Source: Perkinsus chesapeaki
Lineage: Eukaryota > Perkinsozoa > Perkinsida > Perkinsidae
Direction of reading: 5' to 3'
Assembly: GCA_013115145.1 (NCBI GenBank)
Contig: JAAPAO010000055.1
Span: forward strand, 35,985-99,984
Length of the DNA stretch: 64,000 bases
A program made the position numbers and the translations under genes. Positions within the stretch are counted from its first letter, which is position 1, and every line of letters begins with the position of its first letter. Below the pieces are notes generated by a model. The model did no database searches. It was given only the letters and a program-made list of their open reading frames with translations, and was not told the DNA's origin. This document shows, in pieces, positions 10,955-21,878 of this stretch.

Positions 10955-12092
10955 ATGACGAATGTCACCCTTCGATTTATTTTGCAGTATTCTTACATGT
11001 TTGTTTATTATTGTTTATCCCTAGTAACGCCCGAGCCATCAGCGACTCAGCCAACTGTGATTGTCAAGCCCACCACCGGGCATGAGATAAAGATGTTGAG
11101 CTTGGCTATTATGAGCGCTATGATGCTCAGTGGTGCGTACTGCATGATCCATATGCTTAAGATGGGCCAGCATCACCAGCAACAACACCACCAGCAGCAA
11201 CAGCAGCAGGCTCGAGATCATGTCCCCAGCACAGCAGTAGTAGTGACAAGAGGTGGGCCGGTGCAGTGCGATGGTCGAGGTCTTTAGGTACTCGGTCAGA
11301 ACCTTGACGCAATGGCGTTAGCTGTGTGTTTCTTGTGTGGATGTCGACAACGGGTCCCTCGAGAGGAGTCAGCACTTGTTTATATCTGCTGCAGTTGCAG
11401 GACGCCCAACCCGGTGCCGTGGAGGAGCCCACCGGAGCGGGTTGTGTCAGAGATAAATAATAATCCAGGTGTAATGTTAACAGAAACGATTTGCCAGAGA
11501 GGGTCATTCAAGTTGAAGGACACTCTTTAGTACTCTCTAGTGTAGGCCGCAACCTCGGCCGCGATTCTGCTCTAACAGGATTAATTGTTAGCTTCGCGGC
11601 AGACTACGAAATTTGGAGTTTTTTTGAACGCGACGCTAGAGAGGAGACTTTGGTGTTTTCTCGAGGAATATTAATTGAAAAATTGTGTACAAGATAGTCT
11701 GCTACTGTGTCGGTCTGACGTAGGTGACTGTCCTTTCAACTCTACCAGGTACCATTCTCTCTCGTGGAGCAGACAGGTCCTCTCATGGAGTACGAGTTCA
11801 CTCGTGCTAACAACACATTTTTCCGAGTCAGCGGTGAGAGGGAACACCGTGACGATGAGAAGAGCTCCTCCGAAGTACAGCCGCCTTCCTCTTTGTTGTC
11901 ACTGACAGAATGCCTCAGGGCACCTGCTCCATGGACCCCATACTTATTGGACGGTCATCGTCTTCAAGCCCGAGACGACTCTCTCTGAATGACCTGCCAG
12001 CCTGCACTATCTGCATGGTGGGATGTGCCCACTGGCCTCGTACCTCGCCGCTCGTTTTTTCGTCCCTCATCGTACGCGTCTCGGAGTACTAA
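10955..12092 (+). CDS. Membrane protein with poly-Gln tract and C2C2 zinc ribbon
   Basis: Exon 1 (ATG 10955) encodes one or two hydrophobic segments, the clearest being MLSLAIMSAMMLSGAYCMI. A His/Gln tract near 11165-11210 follows. A 50-nt intron ending GTTAG at 11331 joins VQCD to AVCFLCGC. This creates a cysteine module (VQCDAVCFLCGC, about 18 residues, then YICCSCRTPNPVP) that resembles treble-clef or zinc-ribbon modules such as those in PIP4P/TMEM55-type proteins. That comparison is inference. Downstream exons (about 11752-11840 and beyond) are less certain, and the stop at 12092 is a best guess. The first Met is also uncertain because acceptor-like sites lie within the first exon. Confidence 0.5.
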
Positions 12093-13918
12093 ATATGTTA
12101 ATATTCAAGTAGTTTAGTATCAATGTGCAAAGTAATTCATGTAGGATACCACGGGGAAGATTCACTCACGGGTAGCAGATTATTGGTAGTGTTTAAATTC
12201 ATCGGGTTGAAAAGGTGACTGGAAATTGCTGCGTCTCCGATTTCTTCAAGAATTTGAAATTCTGAATTTCATGAGGGCTACAAACGATGTTCTTTTCTAC
12301 AGTTTTCGAGTTGAAGATTCCAACCTCCATGTGCTTTTCAACTTGGCACGGCCAAGATGAGGAAAGGTGCGGCATAAGACGGTCTTATTGAGACCGTACT
12401 TTGTTCGACCCCTGGCTTTAGTGGCAATCGCTTTTAGTCATAGACTATAACTTGTCTTAGTTAGCTTGACCGTGGAGGCCTTGACAGTAAACACATTGTT
12501 GGCGACGCGGATGTCGTCGAACAAGTATAAACTTTGCTCTACTGCATATTCTAATCTACGCATCGATTTCCCCCTTGAATATTTCAGCCTCAGTTTCCTT
12601 GTTCCCTTTTCTGGTCTCGGGCCCTCCTCCTGACAAGTCAGCTTTACCGCGGCCAGATTCTGGTGACCAGGAGCGGATTCTTCAAGTTATCCTTCGAGTT
12701 CAAGGTTCATTCCTTTGCTTCAAGAAAGCTTTTTGATAGGACCATCCTCAATGTTATCCTCGTCCGGCAAGGACTCGGCGCAAACTGTCATCGCTAGTAG
12801 CGATTCGCTACGATCGCTACAGTACATCGTACTCGGTAGTACCGACTCGGTACCGGAAGCTGCGAACTCAGTTCACAGCCTGTGTATGTGCAGCGCTCGA
12901 ATTCGCCACTGTTCGGCGAACTGCACAATTCGAAGCTCGAATTGTTTCAAAGTTTTAACTTTTTTCCTCGAATCTTCAACTGCAACTTATCAAATCATTT
13001 GATTCGCGGGCCGCGACTCGCCGCACCATTTCCGGATGTCTTCAGAACGGGGTGCATTGATTTACTGTTTTTGGGAACGGTGCTCGCCCAAGATGTAATC
13101 CGATCTCTTCTGCTCATCGACTGGCGCAAATAGACGTTCTTAACGTCGAATAGTTCAGCGCGAACTTTCGCATCGCTCTCTGTTTAGGATTCCCGAGGAG
13201 ACTCTGTCATTCTCCCATGTGCGCACGGTGGTCTCTGTCTTGAATGCGTTACGGCCATAAGGCGGTCAGGCAAGAGCTGTCGCTAATACTCTTGCATAGT
13301 GGATTCTGTCGCAGCACATCCCTTCTGTCCTCAATGCCGACAGCCAATAGCAAGGACAGTTCAGTTGGAGGAGATAAGCAACCAAGTTGCTAAGTGAGAC
13401 TTACAGTTGATTTCCCACGGTAGCGCGGCCAATGCTCAATTCTATGGCGTTCATTCGTCGTTGAACTCGTAACGAGTTCGACATTCCAAGGCAACCTAGC
13501 TGCTCCTCAGCCGTATGATGATCACACCGTACTCCGAGTTTCTCCGAATTTCTCGAGGAAGTCTTCTCGTCACGAGAATCTCGTGCGGTCAAACCAATTC
13601 TACACTTGCGTGGTTTTCCTTTTATCTTTTGTATTTGTCTCTAGTTGACGTCTTTTATCTTTTTCTTTTAACATGTCTTGTCGATATTGTATATTTCATC
13701 TTTTCAAAATACAAAAGATTCTTTTGTATTTTGTTAGAGGCATCGAGATCCGAGTACCTCCCCCGAATTGATCGTGAATGAAGCCTCCTTTCCCATGGAG
13801 CGTTGTTACTACCGTCATGTATCATTGCTTCGTTGTTAGCTATCAAGGGCCGACTTGAGTTCACTAGGAACCGAAAGAAGCGAAGAGTTTCTTGGCAGAT
13901 TTATATCTTCTGTATCGC
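12093..13918. other. Gene-poor, palindrome-rich region
   Basis: About 1.8 kb without a credible gene. It is dense in short imperfect inverted repeats, for example around 12375-12395 (acggtct / agaccgt), 12790-12855 (CGCTA/TAGCG and TCGGTA/TACCGA) and 12900-12960 (GAATTCG, TTCGAA and CGAATT blocks). Another block lies at 13460-13490 (GAACTCGT/ACGAGTTC). A 95-aa plus-strand frame at 12715-13002 arises from these repeats and has no other support. Confidence 0.4.
13705..13733. repeat. Perfect 13-bp hairpin
   Basis: caaaatacaaaag is followed by a 3-nt loop and its exact complement, in a T-rich stretch upstream of the gene starting at 13919. Function unknown. Confidence 0.75.
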
Positions 13919-15512
13919 ATGTTTGGTAAAAAGGACGATTCTTCCCACAGCAGCGCCGGCTCATCCTCGAACAAGAAACAATCTGTGAGCAGTATGGCTA
14001 CAGCCTCCGATGCAGCCCCACTTACTAGGCTGTATGACCTTCAAAAGAGAAGACAGAAGGCCAGGTAATAGCGGGCACGTGTACTCCTATGATTCTAACT
14101 TACAACGAAAGGGCTACAACTTGCAACAACGATACTGTTTTACCTTAATGTTTGCGGCAAACATTGATGGCAGCCATCAATACAAGTCATAGTTGCTCTA
14201 TGACTTTTGAATTTGCTTTTTGTTCAAGGCACCAGGGACCCTAGTGACTTCCTGTTAAGGGGCCTGGTCGGAACCTTACGGTATGACGTTTCATCTCATG
14301 GCTTCGCAGTCTTCATACAATTACCAGCTCTATTGCTTTTTATGTATTTCTGTTCAGAGATACCCGCCGTATGGTTGCCGCTGCCTCGAACTATCCACCC
14401 AGCACCCTTTCACGCTATTATACCGCCAGCGAGTACGGCATTGTTGGCTACAATAACACCAGTATGGCTAGCTTTCCTCCAGGGGCTACATCTGTTAGAT
14501 CTATGGGCACTTCACGTTCTTGCTATGCACCTGTAAGGGTCTAAGCCGTTGGTAACTGATTCGTTCCACAGGTTCTTACCCCAAGCCCTGCCTCTAGATC
14601 GGGAATGCCGAGCATGTAGGTGTAGGGAGGGGTCTAGTAGCGGCAGAGTGGCATAGCGTAACTGTACGATAATCACGGTTACCTCAAGCACTCATCAACG
14701 CAAGCAGTCGCGTTGTGTGCGCACACGTCGGCATAATCATTTTTCGCACGATGAGTATGCTCAATTTGACGACGATCTTGGATTCCTATGTTGACTTTAT
14801 CTAATCGGTCTGTCCAGTAGTACCTTGCGTACACTATACATACCCTGCCATCTACCTTATTAGAGCGGATAACCTCGCTTCTCCGTACTATCGATAGTGT
14901 GGCCTTGAAAGAGATGTTTTCTTTTACGTAGTTCCGCGACATCCCTTATTAAGGTACCCCCAGTCACCGCCCTATAACCAAGACTTCTCTGGTCCAGTGA
15001 TGCTACCAAGAGTTGGTGTACCACTCCCACCGCGTGAGATAGCCAGTGGATACTACTATGGGCCGTCAGAGGTAGGTCCTGTTTTCGCACAGCGTGGTGT
15101 GAATTTAACAAAAACTTTGAACGTTAAACCATTCCCCGAGGAGCCAGTCGTTGCTGGTAGTGTTAGGCATATGACCGAGTGCAGTCTCGATCCTACTCGC
15201 GTATTTTCATTAGTTCTGCAATACGCTAACTTTGTTTTTCAAATATTATGCTCTATTTTCCTGTCTGAGGATTATTCAGACGAGAGCTAAATTCCACTTG
15301 GCTTACAGTTTTTGCTGTTTGTTCAGGAATTGGCAGCCCCTCCACCTCCGCCACACATGAAGACCTCGTACTCTTGTCCGAGGCCAGCAGCTGTGCCTGC
15401 CGTCGACTTAGGACTGTCGATGGCAGCTGAGGAAGTTTTCGAAGAAGAGCCGGAGCCGAGCCGTGTTAGGCTTAGTGTTACCCACGAGTGTTCGGCTACT
15501 AGATCCTGGTGA
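13919..15512 (+). CDS. Low-complexity Ser/Pro/Tyr-rich protein, multi-exon
   Basis: No family recognised. Exon 1 (13919-14064) starts MFGKKDDSSHSSAGSSSNKK and ends RQKAR before a GTAATAG donor. Later exons follow in frame from about 14229 (GTRDPSDFLLRGLVG), 14358 (DTRRMVAAASNYPPSTL), 14572 (VLTPSPASRSGMPSM) and 14956 (YPQSPPYNQDFSGP). The last runs from 15326 (ELAAPPPPPHMKTSY) to the TGA at 15510-15512 and is rich in acidic residues. Introns are short with standard GT-AG ends. The composition suggests a largely disordered protein, perhaps cytoskeletal or cortical. It has no signal peptide and no clear membrane segment. Confidence 0.6.
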
Positions 15513-15697
15513 AGTCTGCCGTCGTGATTGACTTTATGTATTATATTTTATTACTGAACTCATTGCATAGATTTTGCAACAATCACATCATCAAAGACCA
15601 GTTCTGTCGTCTCGTCCCCCCCCGTTGTCTCTACGTACACCATAAGACAATAGTAGTCTGGCAATAATAATAATATCCTAAATTGTTCCTCTAATGC

Positions 15698-15925
15698 ATG
15701 TGTATTATGATGATGACATCAACTGCGGCGGTGGCAGCCTCTGATGACATCTCACAAGCCGATGACTGGCCGCGTTTGCCCCCCCATCAAAAGTTGCTGC
15801 ATTTCCTCCATTACATACTCGGGATATCATTTTTCTCACTCGGACTACTGATACCGCTGCTATCTGAGGTGCCGTCGTTGAATACTAGGCCCCCCTTAGT
15901 TAATCACAATAGTCTCTCCGTATGA
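15698..15925 (+). CDS. Small single-pass membrane protein, 75 aa
   Basis: No recognised family. A polar, acidic N-terminus (ASDDISQADDWPRLPP) is followed by one hydrophobic helix of about 22 residues (LHYILGISFFSLGLLIPLL) and a short polar tail. The first ATG of the transcript may be 15694, in another frame. It lies 185 nt after the preceding gene on the same strand. Existence rests only on the coding-like composition. Confidence 0.4.
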   Translation: MCIMMMTSTAAVAASDDISQADDWPRLPPHQKLLHFLHYILGISFFSLGLLIPLLSEVPSLNTRPPLVNHNSLSV

Positions 15926-16355
15926 TGTGGCTTTGTTGTCTTTGTTCAATTAAAAAGTTCCGGTTCCAGGCTGATGGCGTCACCTGGTATCGGTTTACGT
16001 TACACATTAGCACTTTAACTCGGACGCGCTATTGTTGTCGATGAAGAGCTCTACTGGTTGAGCTGCTTTACCTGTCCTCGGGTGAATATGCAGCAATAGG
16101 GAATCCGAAGTAGCCGTTGATCTGGCTGCTGCTGCAGTGACGATGAGAATTAATAACGAAGTTCCTGCTTTGCGCAAGGTGTCTGTCCCCATCCTGTAAA
16201 GTGGTTCACGCACAGCAGAATAGAGAAATGTTTGTGCAGCTTTTTGATGGTAGATTCTCCCGCAGGGTCCCATGTGCCTGCCGATCCATTAGCTCGTTCT
16301 CCGTGAGAAACTGTGGAATATAGTGCGGTGCTAGGACTGCCTCAGGTACAGTAAA
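15926..16355. other. Intergenic spacer before the LRR gene
   Basis: No supported gene. The end of the stretch has acceptor-like sites (GTGCTAG and CCTCAG, about 16330-16345) just before the ATG at 16356, fitting a trans-spliced or spliced 5' end for the next gene. Confidence 0.4.
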
Positions 16356-18487
16356 ATGCTATACAGGGGCACAGTGCTGCCTAATAAGGAATGGGCAGAG
16401 ACCAAGGCATTGCGAATTATTTCGCGCTCCATCGACCAGAACTATGCACCACAGTCGGACAGGAATGCAGCAAAAAAGGAGTCGGAACAGATTTGGCCAC
16501 CGGTAAGCTACACTGGCCTTCGATTGTACTTTTTGCCTCTTCGGTGTAGATTATTTGCAGGTTGTCGGGCTGCCATCTTCATTCGACCCCTCCTTCGGTC
16601 GGGCTGTACCCCCTTGTCCGACGCTGGATGACGCCTTCAGACAATGCACTTTACCATTCGACTTAGTGAGCCTTACTGTACCTGGATTCACTATCGTGAT
16701 GACTCTCGCCATTGACTTGCACATGTTACCTATAGAATGTGCCGTGCTTTTCGAGTAGCCTCATCGGGCAGCGTACGTACAGCGATGGGACATGGAAATG
16801 TCACCTGCCCGCAACTTCGTTACTGTTCGCCTTGCTGTTGGCGCTCTAGACGGCCATGTTGTTTATCGGAGCAAGATCCGGGCAATAGTTCGAACAATGA
16901 TTCCGTTCGCGGCTTCCGGCAGTCGGGCCTCCTCCTATTAGGTTCCTCCTGCTAGCAAAGTACATCGTAGTGTCTCAGGTTGGGGTACTTGATTCACTCC
17001 CTCAGCCAGTTTTGAAGCTAGATCTCAGTGGTGGGCATCCAACGCTAACAAGCTCCTGCTTTGACGGACTAGCTCAGAAGCTGCCAGTCGCGCTGACAAG
17101 CCTCCAAGAAGCGAATCTTGCGTACGCTGCAATGATAAGATTTACCGATACTCGGCTCGGCTTAGATCCACCTTCTACACTTCATCCTTTCTCACAGCTT
17201 TGTTGACCGCAAGCCGGTTTTCACTGAACAATTTAATACTGGAAAACGGCCGTGTTCCAGGCGCTGTGGATGGAGCGATTGATGCACTGGAGCAAGCGAC
17301 CTCGATCAAGTAGATCTCACATGGCGCCCATCTTACTCCTCCTTGGCAAGTAGGCACCTGAACCTTCGGTCGCTAAAGGGTCTCTCTCCCACCACCGTAG
17401 CATCCCTTGGTGCACTGGAGCTGCTGGAATCTCTAGACTTGGGGCACAACTCTGAGGCAGTGACAGACGCCTCGATCAGGGTCATTGCTCAGGGAGTGAG
17501 GAGGCTTAGGAAAATAAACCTTACATGGCAAGTCCGGCGCCGCAATCCACATTGTCGTATCCGTCTCAAGTATCCTGAGCACGGCCCTCGCGAGTCTGTG
17601 TCGTATCACGGAAGGGCCTAGATACCTTGCGGTCACTTCCGACATTAGTGAACTTAGTCCGTCGGCAAGCGATTTTACCGCAGCTGGCCTGAAGGACCTT
17701 TGCTCCGATCAACCCCAGCTGGAAGTCCTCAACGTTTCTCACGCAGCGGGATTAACGAACGAAGTAAACCCAGTGGAACGCACATCAGCGAAATCCTTGC
17801 CAGGGGGACGTGTCCGCGGCACTCGCACTGTGCGAGGCGCTTGAGTCGCTTGACATCAGTTCTTGTCCAGCCCTTAGTGACGCAACACTGATATCTTTGC
17901 GGAGGTAATCGATGCTCTGTCTTGGCGACCTCGGGCATCACGTGCCTGGCCGATGCGGGACCGTGTCCATCTGCCAGGAACTCCTTGGAGGCTCTCAGCA
18001 TCCGGGATGCTCCAGAAGGGGTGACATTGACGGGTCTCATCAAGGTGCTCCAAGGTTCACCCGAGCTGCTCTTCCTGGATCTCAATGGCTGCGCATGCCT
18101 GAAGTCCAGGGAGGCGGTGGTCGAATTGCTGACTCAACCCTGTATAGGAGAATTGAAAGAGTGAGCGGCGGCGGGCCACTGTGATGAACTGTTGTCTATC
18201 TGCCCTATCACCTGTATAGCGGCATGCGCTCAGGTTGATACTGTCACGGCCAGCAGATCTCCCGGCCTCGGAAGCGGCAAAGTTAGAGAAGTCGCTTCCA
18301 CATGGGCGGGTCTACTGGACCGAAAGCCATTTGCGTGAGGCGCCCAACTTCGAAATGGTGGGCTTACTCGGGCTCACTTTACCGAGCCTCCCCTGGGTGT
18401 CAGGTTTGCCCGTTGAGTGGAGGAACTAAGAAAAAGGGGAAGGCGAAGAAAAAGGGCACTAAAGGTGGCAAAAAGAAGAAGAAATGA
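16356..18487 (+). CDS. Leucine-rich repeat (RNI-type) protein with lysine-rich tail
   Basis: Exons joined by 39-76 nt introns give a protein of RNI/AMN1-like LRRs. Examples are PVLKLDLSG then LTSLQEANLAY (near 17009-17130), LNLRSLKGLSPTTVASL and LESLDLGHNSEAVTDASI (17360-17480), LESLDISSCPALSDATLISL (near 17850) and LLFLDLNGCACLKSREAV (near 18070). A 40-nt intron at 17764-17803 joins TNE to GDVSAALALCEALESL. The C-terminal exon, after a 46-nt intron, encodes a run of Lys and Gly (KKKGKAKKKGTKGGKKKKK) and stops at 18485-18487. The join near 17530-17570 is unresolved. Such LRR proteins usually act as binding scaffolds or F-box-type adaptors. No F-box is seen. The Lys tail suggests RNA, nucleolar or acidic-surface binding (inference). 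Confidence 0.75.
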
Positions 18488-18514
18488 CATGCTACCTTGT
18501 CGCTCCACAAGTCC

Positions 18515-20437
18515 ATGGGGGTTGAGTTGGGCGGGCCTAGATTCGTTCCTCCTTCCCAAGCTCGAATGCCCGCCGTCCCTCTCCTGTACGCTCAAAGCAT
18601 CCTCGAGCTCCAGCCTTACCAGCTTGTTGGCCTCTGTAAGACCGCCGCGGCTGCCTCTATCCGGGACCCGAGATTTTGGCAGATGGTTCGACATCGTTTG
18701 GGTGCCTGGAGTAAGGAATCGGCATTCTGACGTTCTCAAAGTTTCATCGAGCCTCATTGCCCAGGTCCATACACATTAACGCCGAATCAGCTGGCAAGCA
18801 TTTTAGCGAGTATCATCCATGTGGCCATTCCAAACCGGTCAGTGCGGCGTCTGCCAGCTAAGGAGGCATCAGCTTCCCTTCGCGACCCGATGCGATTGGA
18901 GCACATAGCGGCCGACTTCGCCGAGACAGCGTGTCAATTAGTAGAAGCCTGCGTTATATCTACATCACCCTCCAGGCCAGCGTTGCTGTCCTTGGCTAAC
19001 TCTCTAGTTGCTCTCGGGGCGGACACGCGAAGTCCGGGTACCCGGTATGTTTTATTGAACATCCTCGCCGGTGCGAGCTCGCTGAGTCCTGCGGATATAT
19101 GTCGGCTTCTTCCGATGCTGAAATCGGCGGGGCTGTCACTGCCCGAGGAGATGCTTCAGCGACTCCTGTTGACAGAAGGGCAATGCTTGAGCATGGATGA
19201 GATCTCTGTGGCGTACGAAGCGACGGTCGAGCAGGAGATAGGCAAATGGTTGGAGGAAAAAGATTCGCAGGAGTGGACACCAGAAGTCATCCTTCGGGTG
19301 GCTCGGTGTTGCGGCAGCGCACGGCTGGCTAATAAAGTTGCCAAAGCATGCTTGGACAACCGAAAGGTGGTTTACTTCGGTCCTGATGGTGCTGATCTTG
19401 AAGGCTTTATGAGCGGCGCTATGCACGGTTGCGATATCAAACAGGAGCTTCACATAGGTCAGCGGTAGCGGTTTTCGTATCCCGGTCTGCGGTAGCGTAC
19501 TTTTTTCAGAGCTCTGTTCCTGGCTCAGCCCTCTTGTTGCCCGACAGTTGGATGCGTTCCAGCATCCCTGTATTGTATTGAGGGGAATGAGACCCTCGAA
19601 GTGTTCACGATTTGAAGGCAGATGGGCGCACGAGATAAGCAATGTAGGTTGATAGCTCCCTTGGTGCTATTCGCTCCATCGGTCCACTGGACCGGGTCCA
19701 GTGTGGTGCTGTACTGTTCTGCCGATTCACAGCTCGAGTCAACAAGAGGCTTGATTTGGGTTTCTGGAATTCGCTTCTGACTCTCTGAGGGACTTGACAG
19801 TAGTCTCCGACCACCCTCATTCCAGGGCCTTCTGGAAAGTGTAGCGCGACTTCTTGATCCCGAGCGAACTAACAAACCGGCTGCTGTAGAAGTATTGGAG
19901 CTCGCAGTAGCAGCCGCGGAGGCCCTAGGCTTAGCCAGGAATCACGAGGTGACCTCATGGAGAACGCTTTAGCGATAGCGTGCCTTAGATCACACTAAGT
20001 TCAACGGCAGCAGCAATTCTCGACCCAGTGTCCACGGCAGCCCGAGACAGCGTATGGGAGATTCCGATGGACAGACTGCCTGAGTTGCTGTTAGCTGTGT
20101 TCTCGTTAGATCTCGAGGGCGGTGAGGGTCACGCTCTATCTTATCAAGTAAGTCGTTCTGTAGTGCGGCGTTCAGCTATTATCCTGCCCTTCAGGTGAGT
20201 TCAGTATTTTTACGAGCGTGTGAGAGGTGGCTTATGATTCTCAAGCAGAAGAAGACTCTCGCGCTGGAGGAGGCTGATCTGCTCACTGAATTTTTGGAAG
20301 TAGGGCGTGTCGGTAGTCTAGGGTACAACTAGGTACCATTTCAGGTGCTTGATGAAGTCGGTTACACCTACGAGGAGTTGACCGAAGCCGCCAAGGTGAT
20401 TGAAGATGATGATGCCGAGAAGGCATCGCATGATTGA
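18515..20437 (+). CDS. Alpha-helical repeat protein, possibly organellar RNA-binding (FASTK/HPR-like)
   Basis: It begins 28 nt after the LRR gene. Exon 1 contains LQPYQLVGLCKTAAAASIRD then RFWQMVRHRL, which is a typical helical-repeat unit. A 54-nt intron leads to LTPNQLASILASIIHVAIPN, and the long exon continues to about 19457 with many helix pairs (SLANSLVALGADTRSPG, LSPADICRLLPMLKSAGLSL). Later exons give FQGLLESVARLLDPER (near 19824), DRLPELLLAVFSLDLEG (near 20075), VFLRACERWLMILKQKK (near 20205) and a last exon with an acidic end, stop 20435-20437. The pattern of about 35-40-residue helical units fits heptatricopeptide/FASTK-like proteins, which are expanded in alveolates. No RAP domain was seen. 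The identification is inference from pattern only. Middle splice joins (19470-19800) are uncertain. Confidence 0.65.
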
Positions 20438-20543
20438 GTGTTTCAGACGAATCACGTTTCAATTCACTTTGTGTGTTTTGGGTTTATAAGCAGTCTTAAC
20501 TAACACGAACACAGTACAGCATACGTACGTTCCACGCCATGCG

Positions 20544-21650
20544 TTAGTCTATTTGGACGATTGGTCGTCGAGGGACCACTGGGGCAAAGAGAACATCTCT
20601 CCAGTCGAATCTCCAGTGCTCATTGCCGCCCTTCAAACGGAGCCCTACCGGCACCTTCCAACTGAGAGATCGTTCCTCTGCATCGATGATGCCTAAAATC
20701 TCCGGCAGCCTCCGAGCAAGTGCCTCTGGGTTGGTCAGACAGATATCTCGCATAGTACCGATGGAGGAGAAGGAAGGCACCTGCTTTAATAACAAGGAAG
20801 AACCCACAGTGCTATCGGTGGCCATGAGAGTGGACTTCACCCGTTGAGTTTTGCCCAGCGCAATGAACGCCGGCAAGTACCGCTGATCTGTCTGCAACAC
20901 TTTCACAATTAAAGGAAGCGAAAATGCTTCCGCAGCATTTAGCAGTATTTTTGGTTTGCCCGTGTCGTTCCATTCAGAAAGTCCTTGTACGTAAGTCTCG
21001 CAGTAGTGCTCGGCTTCCACAACACTGCTCTCCGCGAAGCCATCTAAACTGTTCTTCGTCTCTGAAACTCGCTGGCCGCCAAACAGGATTCTTGAACCAG
21101 GATTGATGTAGCGTTGCAAATGGGATATGAAGTCACCAATGACATCTGTACCATGGCCAAGATGCACAATGAAGTCGACTCCACCGCGATCAGCTGGTCC
21201 ATCGCGAAGGTCCATGGCCCTGGCGAGTTGGATGCTACTAATATTGAGTGGCCACGCGTGCAGTATGATATGTTGATGTACCGGTGTGGCTCCGTCATAG
21301 TAATGCATGGCATAGTCGAAGTGAGCTGCCGCCTTGTCGAAATCACCGATGCTCGCCATGTCGAGAGCGATGAGAGCATGCGACATCACCAGCGTTGCGG
21401 GGCACTCCTCTTCGAACTGCGTTTTGAATTGTGGATTGAGCTTAGCAACGAAGTAGGCCTCCAGCAACGGCGGTCGAGGCGTTTGTTCCGTGAAAAAGGA
21501 CCAAAGTTTCATCTGGTAATGAGAGACACTGAACAGGTTTATATGGAGGTTGCCTGATGGGTCGTGCCATGAGAACTCGTATTCGCTGAAGCACTGGAAC
21601 GCCGTCACCGCGGCGGTATGTACCGCAAACCAAACGAAAGCGGACAACAT
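20544..21650 (-). CDS. Secreted or membrane protein of unknown function, 368 aa
   Basis: One uninterrupted frame. The open frame extends further 5', but the Met at 21650 starts a clear signal peptide or anchor (MLSAFVWFAVHTAAVTAFQ). A CTGTCAG acceptor lies 11 nt upstream of it, so I chose this start. The body has no repeats and several notable stretches (FIVHLGHGTDVIGDFISHL, ILFGGQRVSETKNSLDGF, DICLTNPEALARRLPEIL). I do not recognise a family. It is convergent with the helical-repeat gene, 107 nt between stops, and its start lies 229 nt downstream of the next gene's stop on the same strand. Confidence 0.75.
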   Translation of the reverse strand: MLSAFVWFAVHTAAVTAFQCFSEYEFSWHDPSGNLHINLFSVSHYQMKLWSFFTEQTPRPPLLEAYFVAKLNPQFKTQFEEECPATLVMSHALIALDMASIGDFDKAAAHFDYAMHYYDGATPVHQHIILHAWPLNISSIQLARAMDLRDGPADRGGVDFIVHLGHGTDVIGDFISHLQRYINPGSRILFGGQRVSETKNSLDGFAESSVVEAEHYCETYVQGLSEWNDTGKPKILLNAAEAFSLPLIVKVLQTDQRYLPAFIALGKTQRVKSTLMATDSTVGSSLLLKQVPSFSSIGTMRDICLTNPEALARRLPEILGIIDAEERSLSWKVPVGLRLKGGNEHWRFDWRDVLFAPVVPRRPIVQID

Positions 21651-21878
21651 CCAGTAAGCAACTGACAGGCCGATCGTCTCGGTCTTTACTTTTAACGCAA
21701 CGCACCAGCGGTATTTGACTACTATACGGCGATTGGTACATGATAGACGATGGCACATGGTGCTGCTCAGGTGTTCAATCATGAAGTTGCTACGGACACA
21801 ACTTGCCGCAAATATCGCTAAACGATAGTGAGCAAATTTTACACTAACAACTGTTCCGCGCAAGAGGCGGATAATCAA

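Noticed and set aside
12715-13002. 95-aa plus-strand frame
   Set aside because: It arises in palindrome-rich DNA, has no splice support and a random-looking composition.
19136-19642. 168-aa minus-strand frame within the helical-repeat gene
   Set aside because: Antisense of a coding exon with clear helical repeats; no start context or domain.
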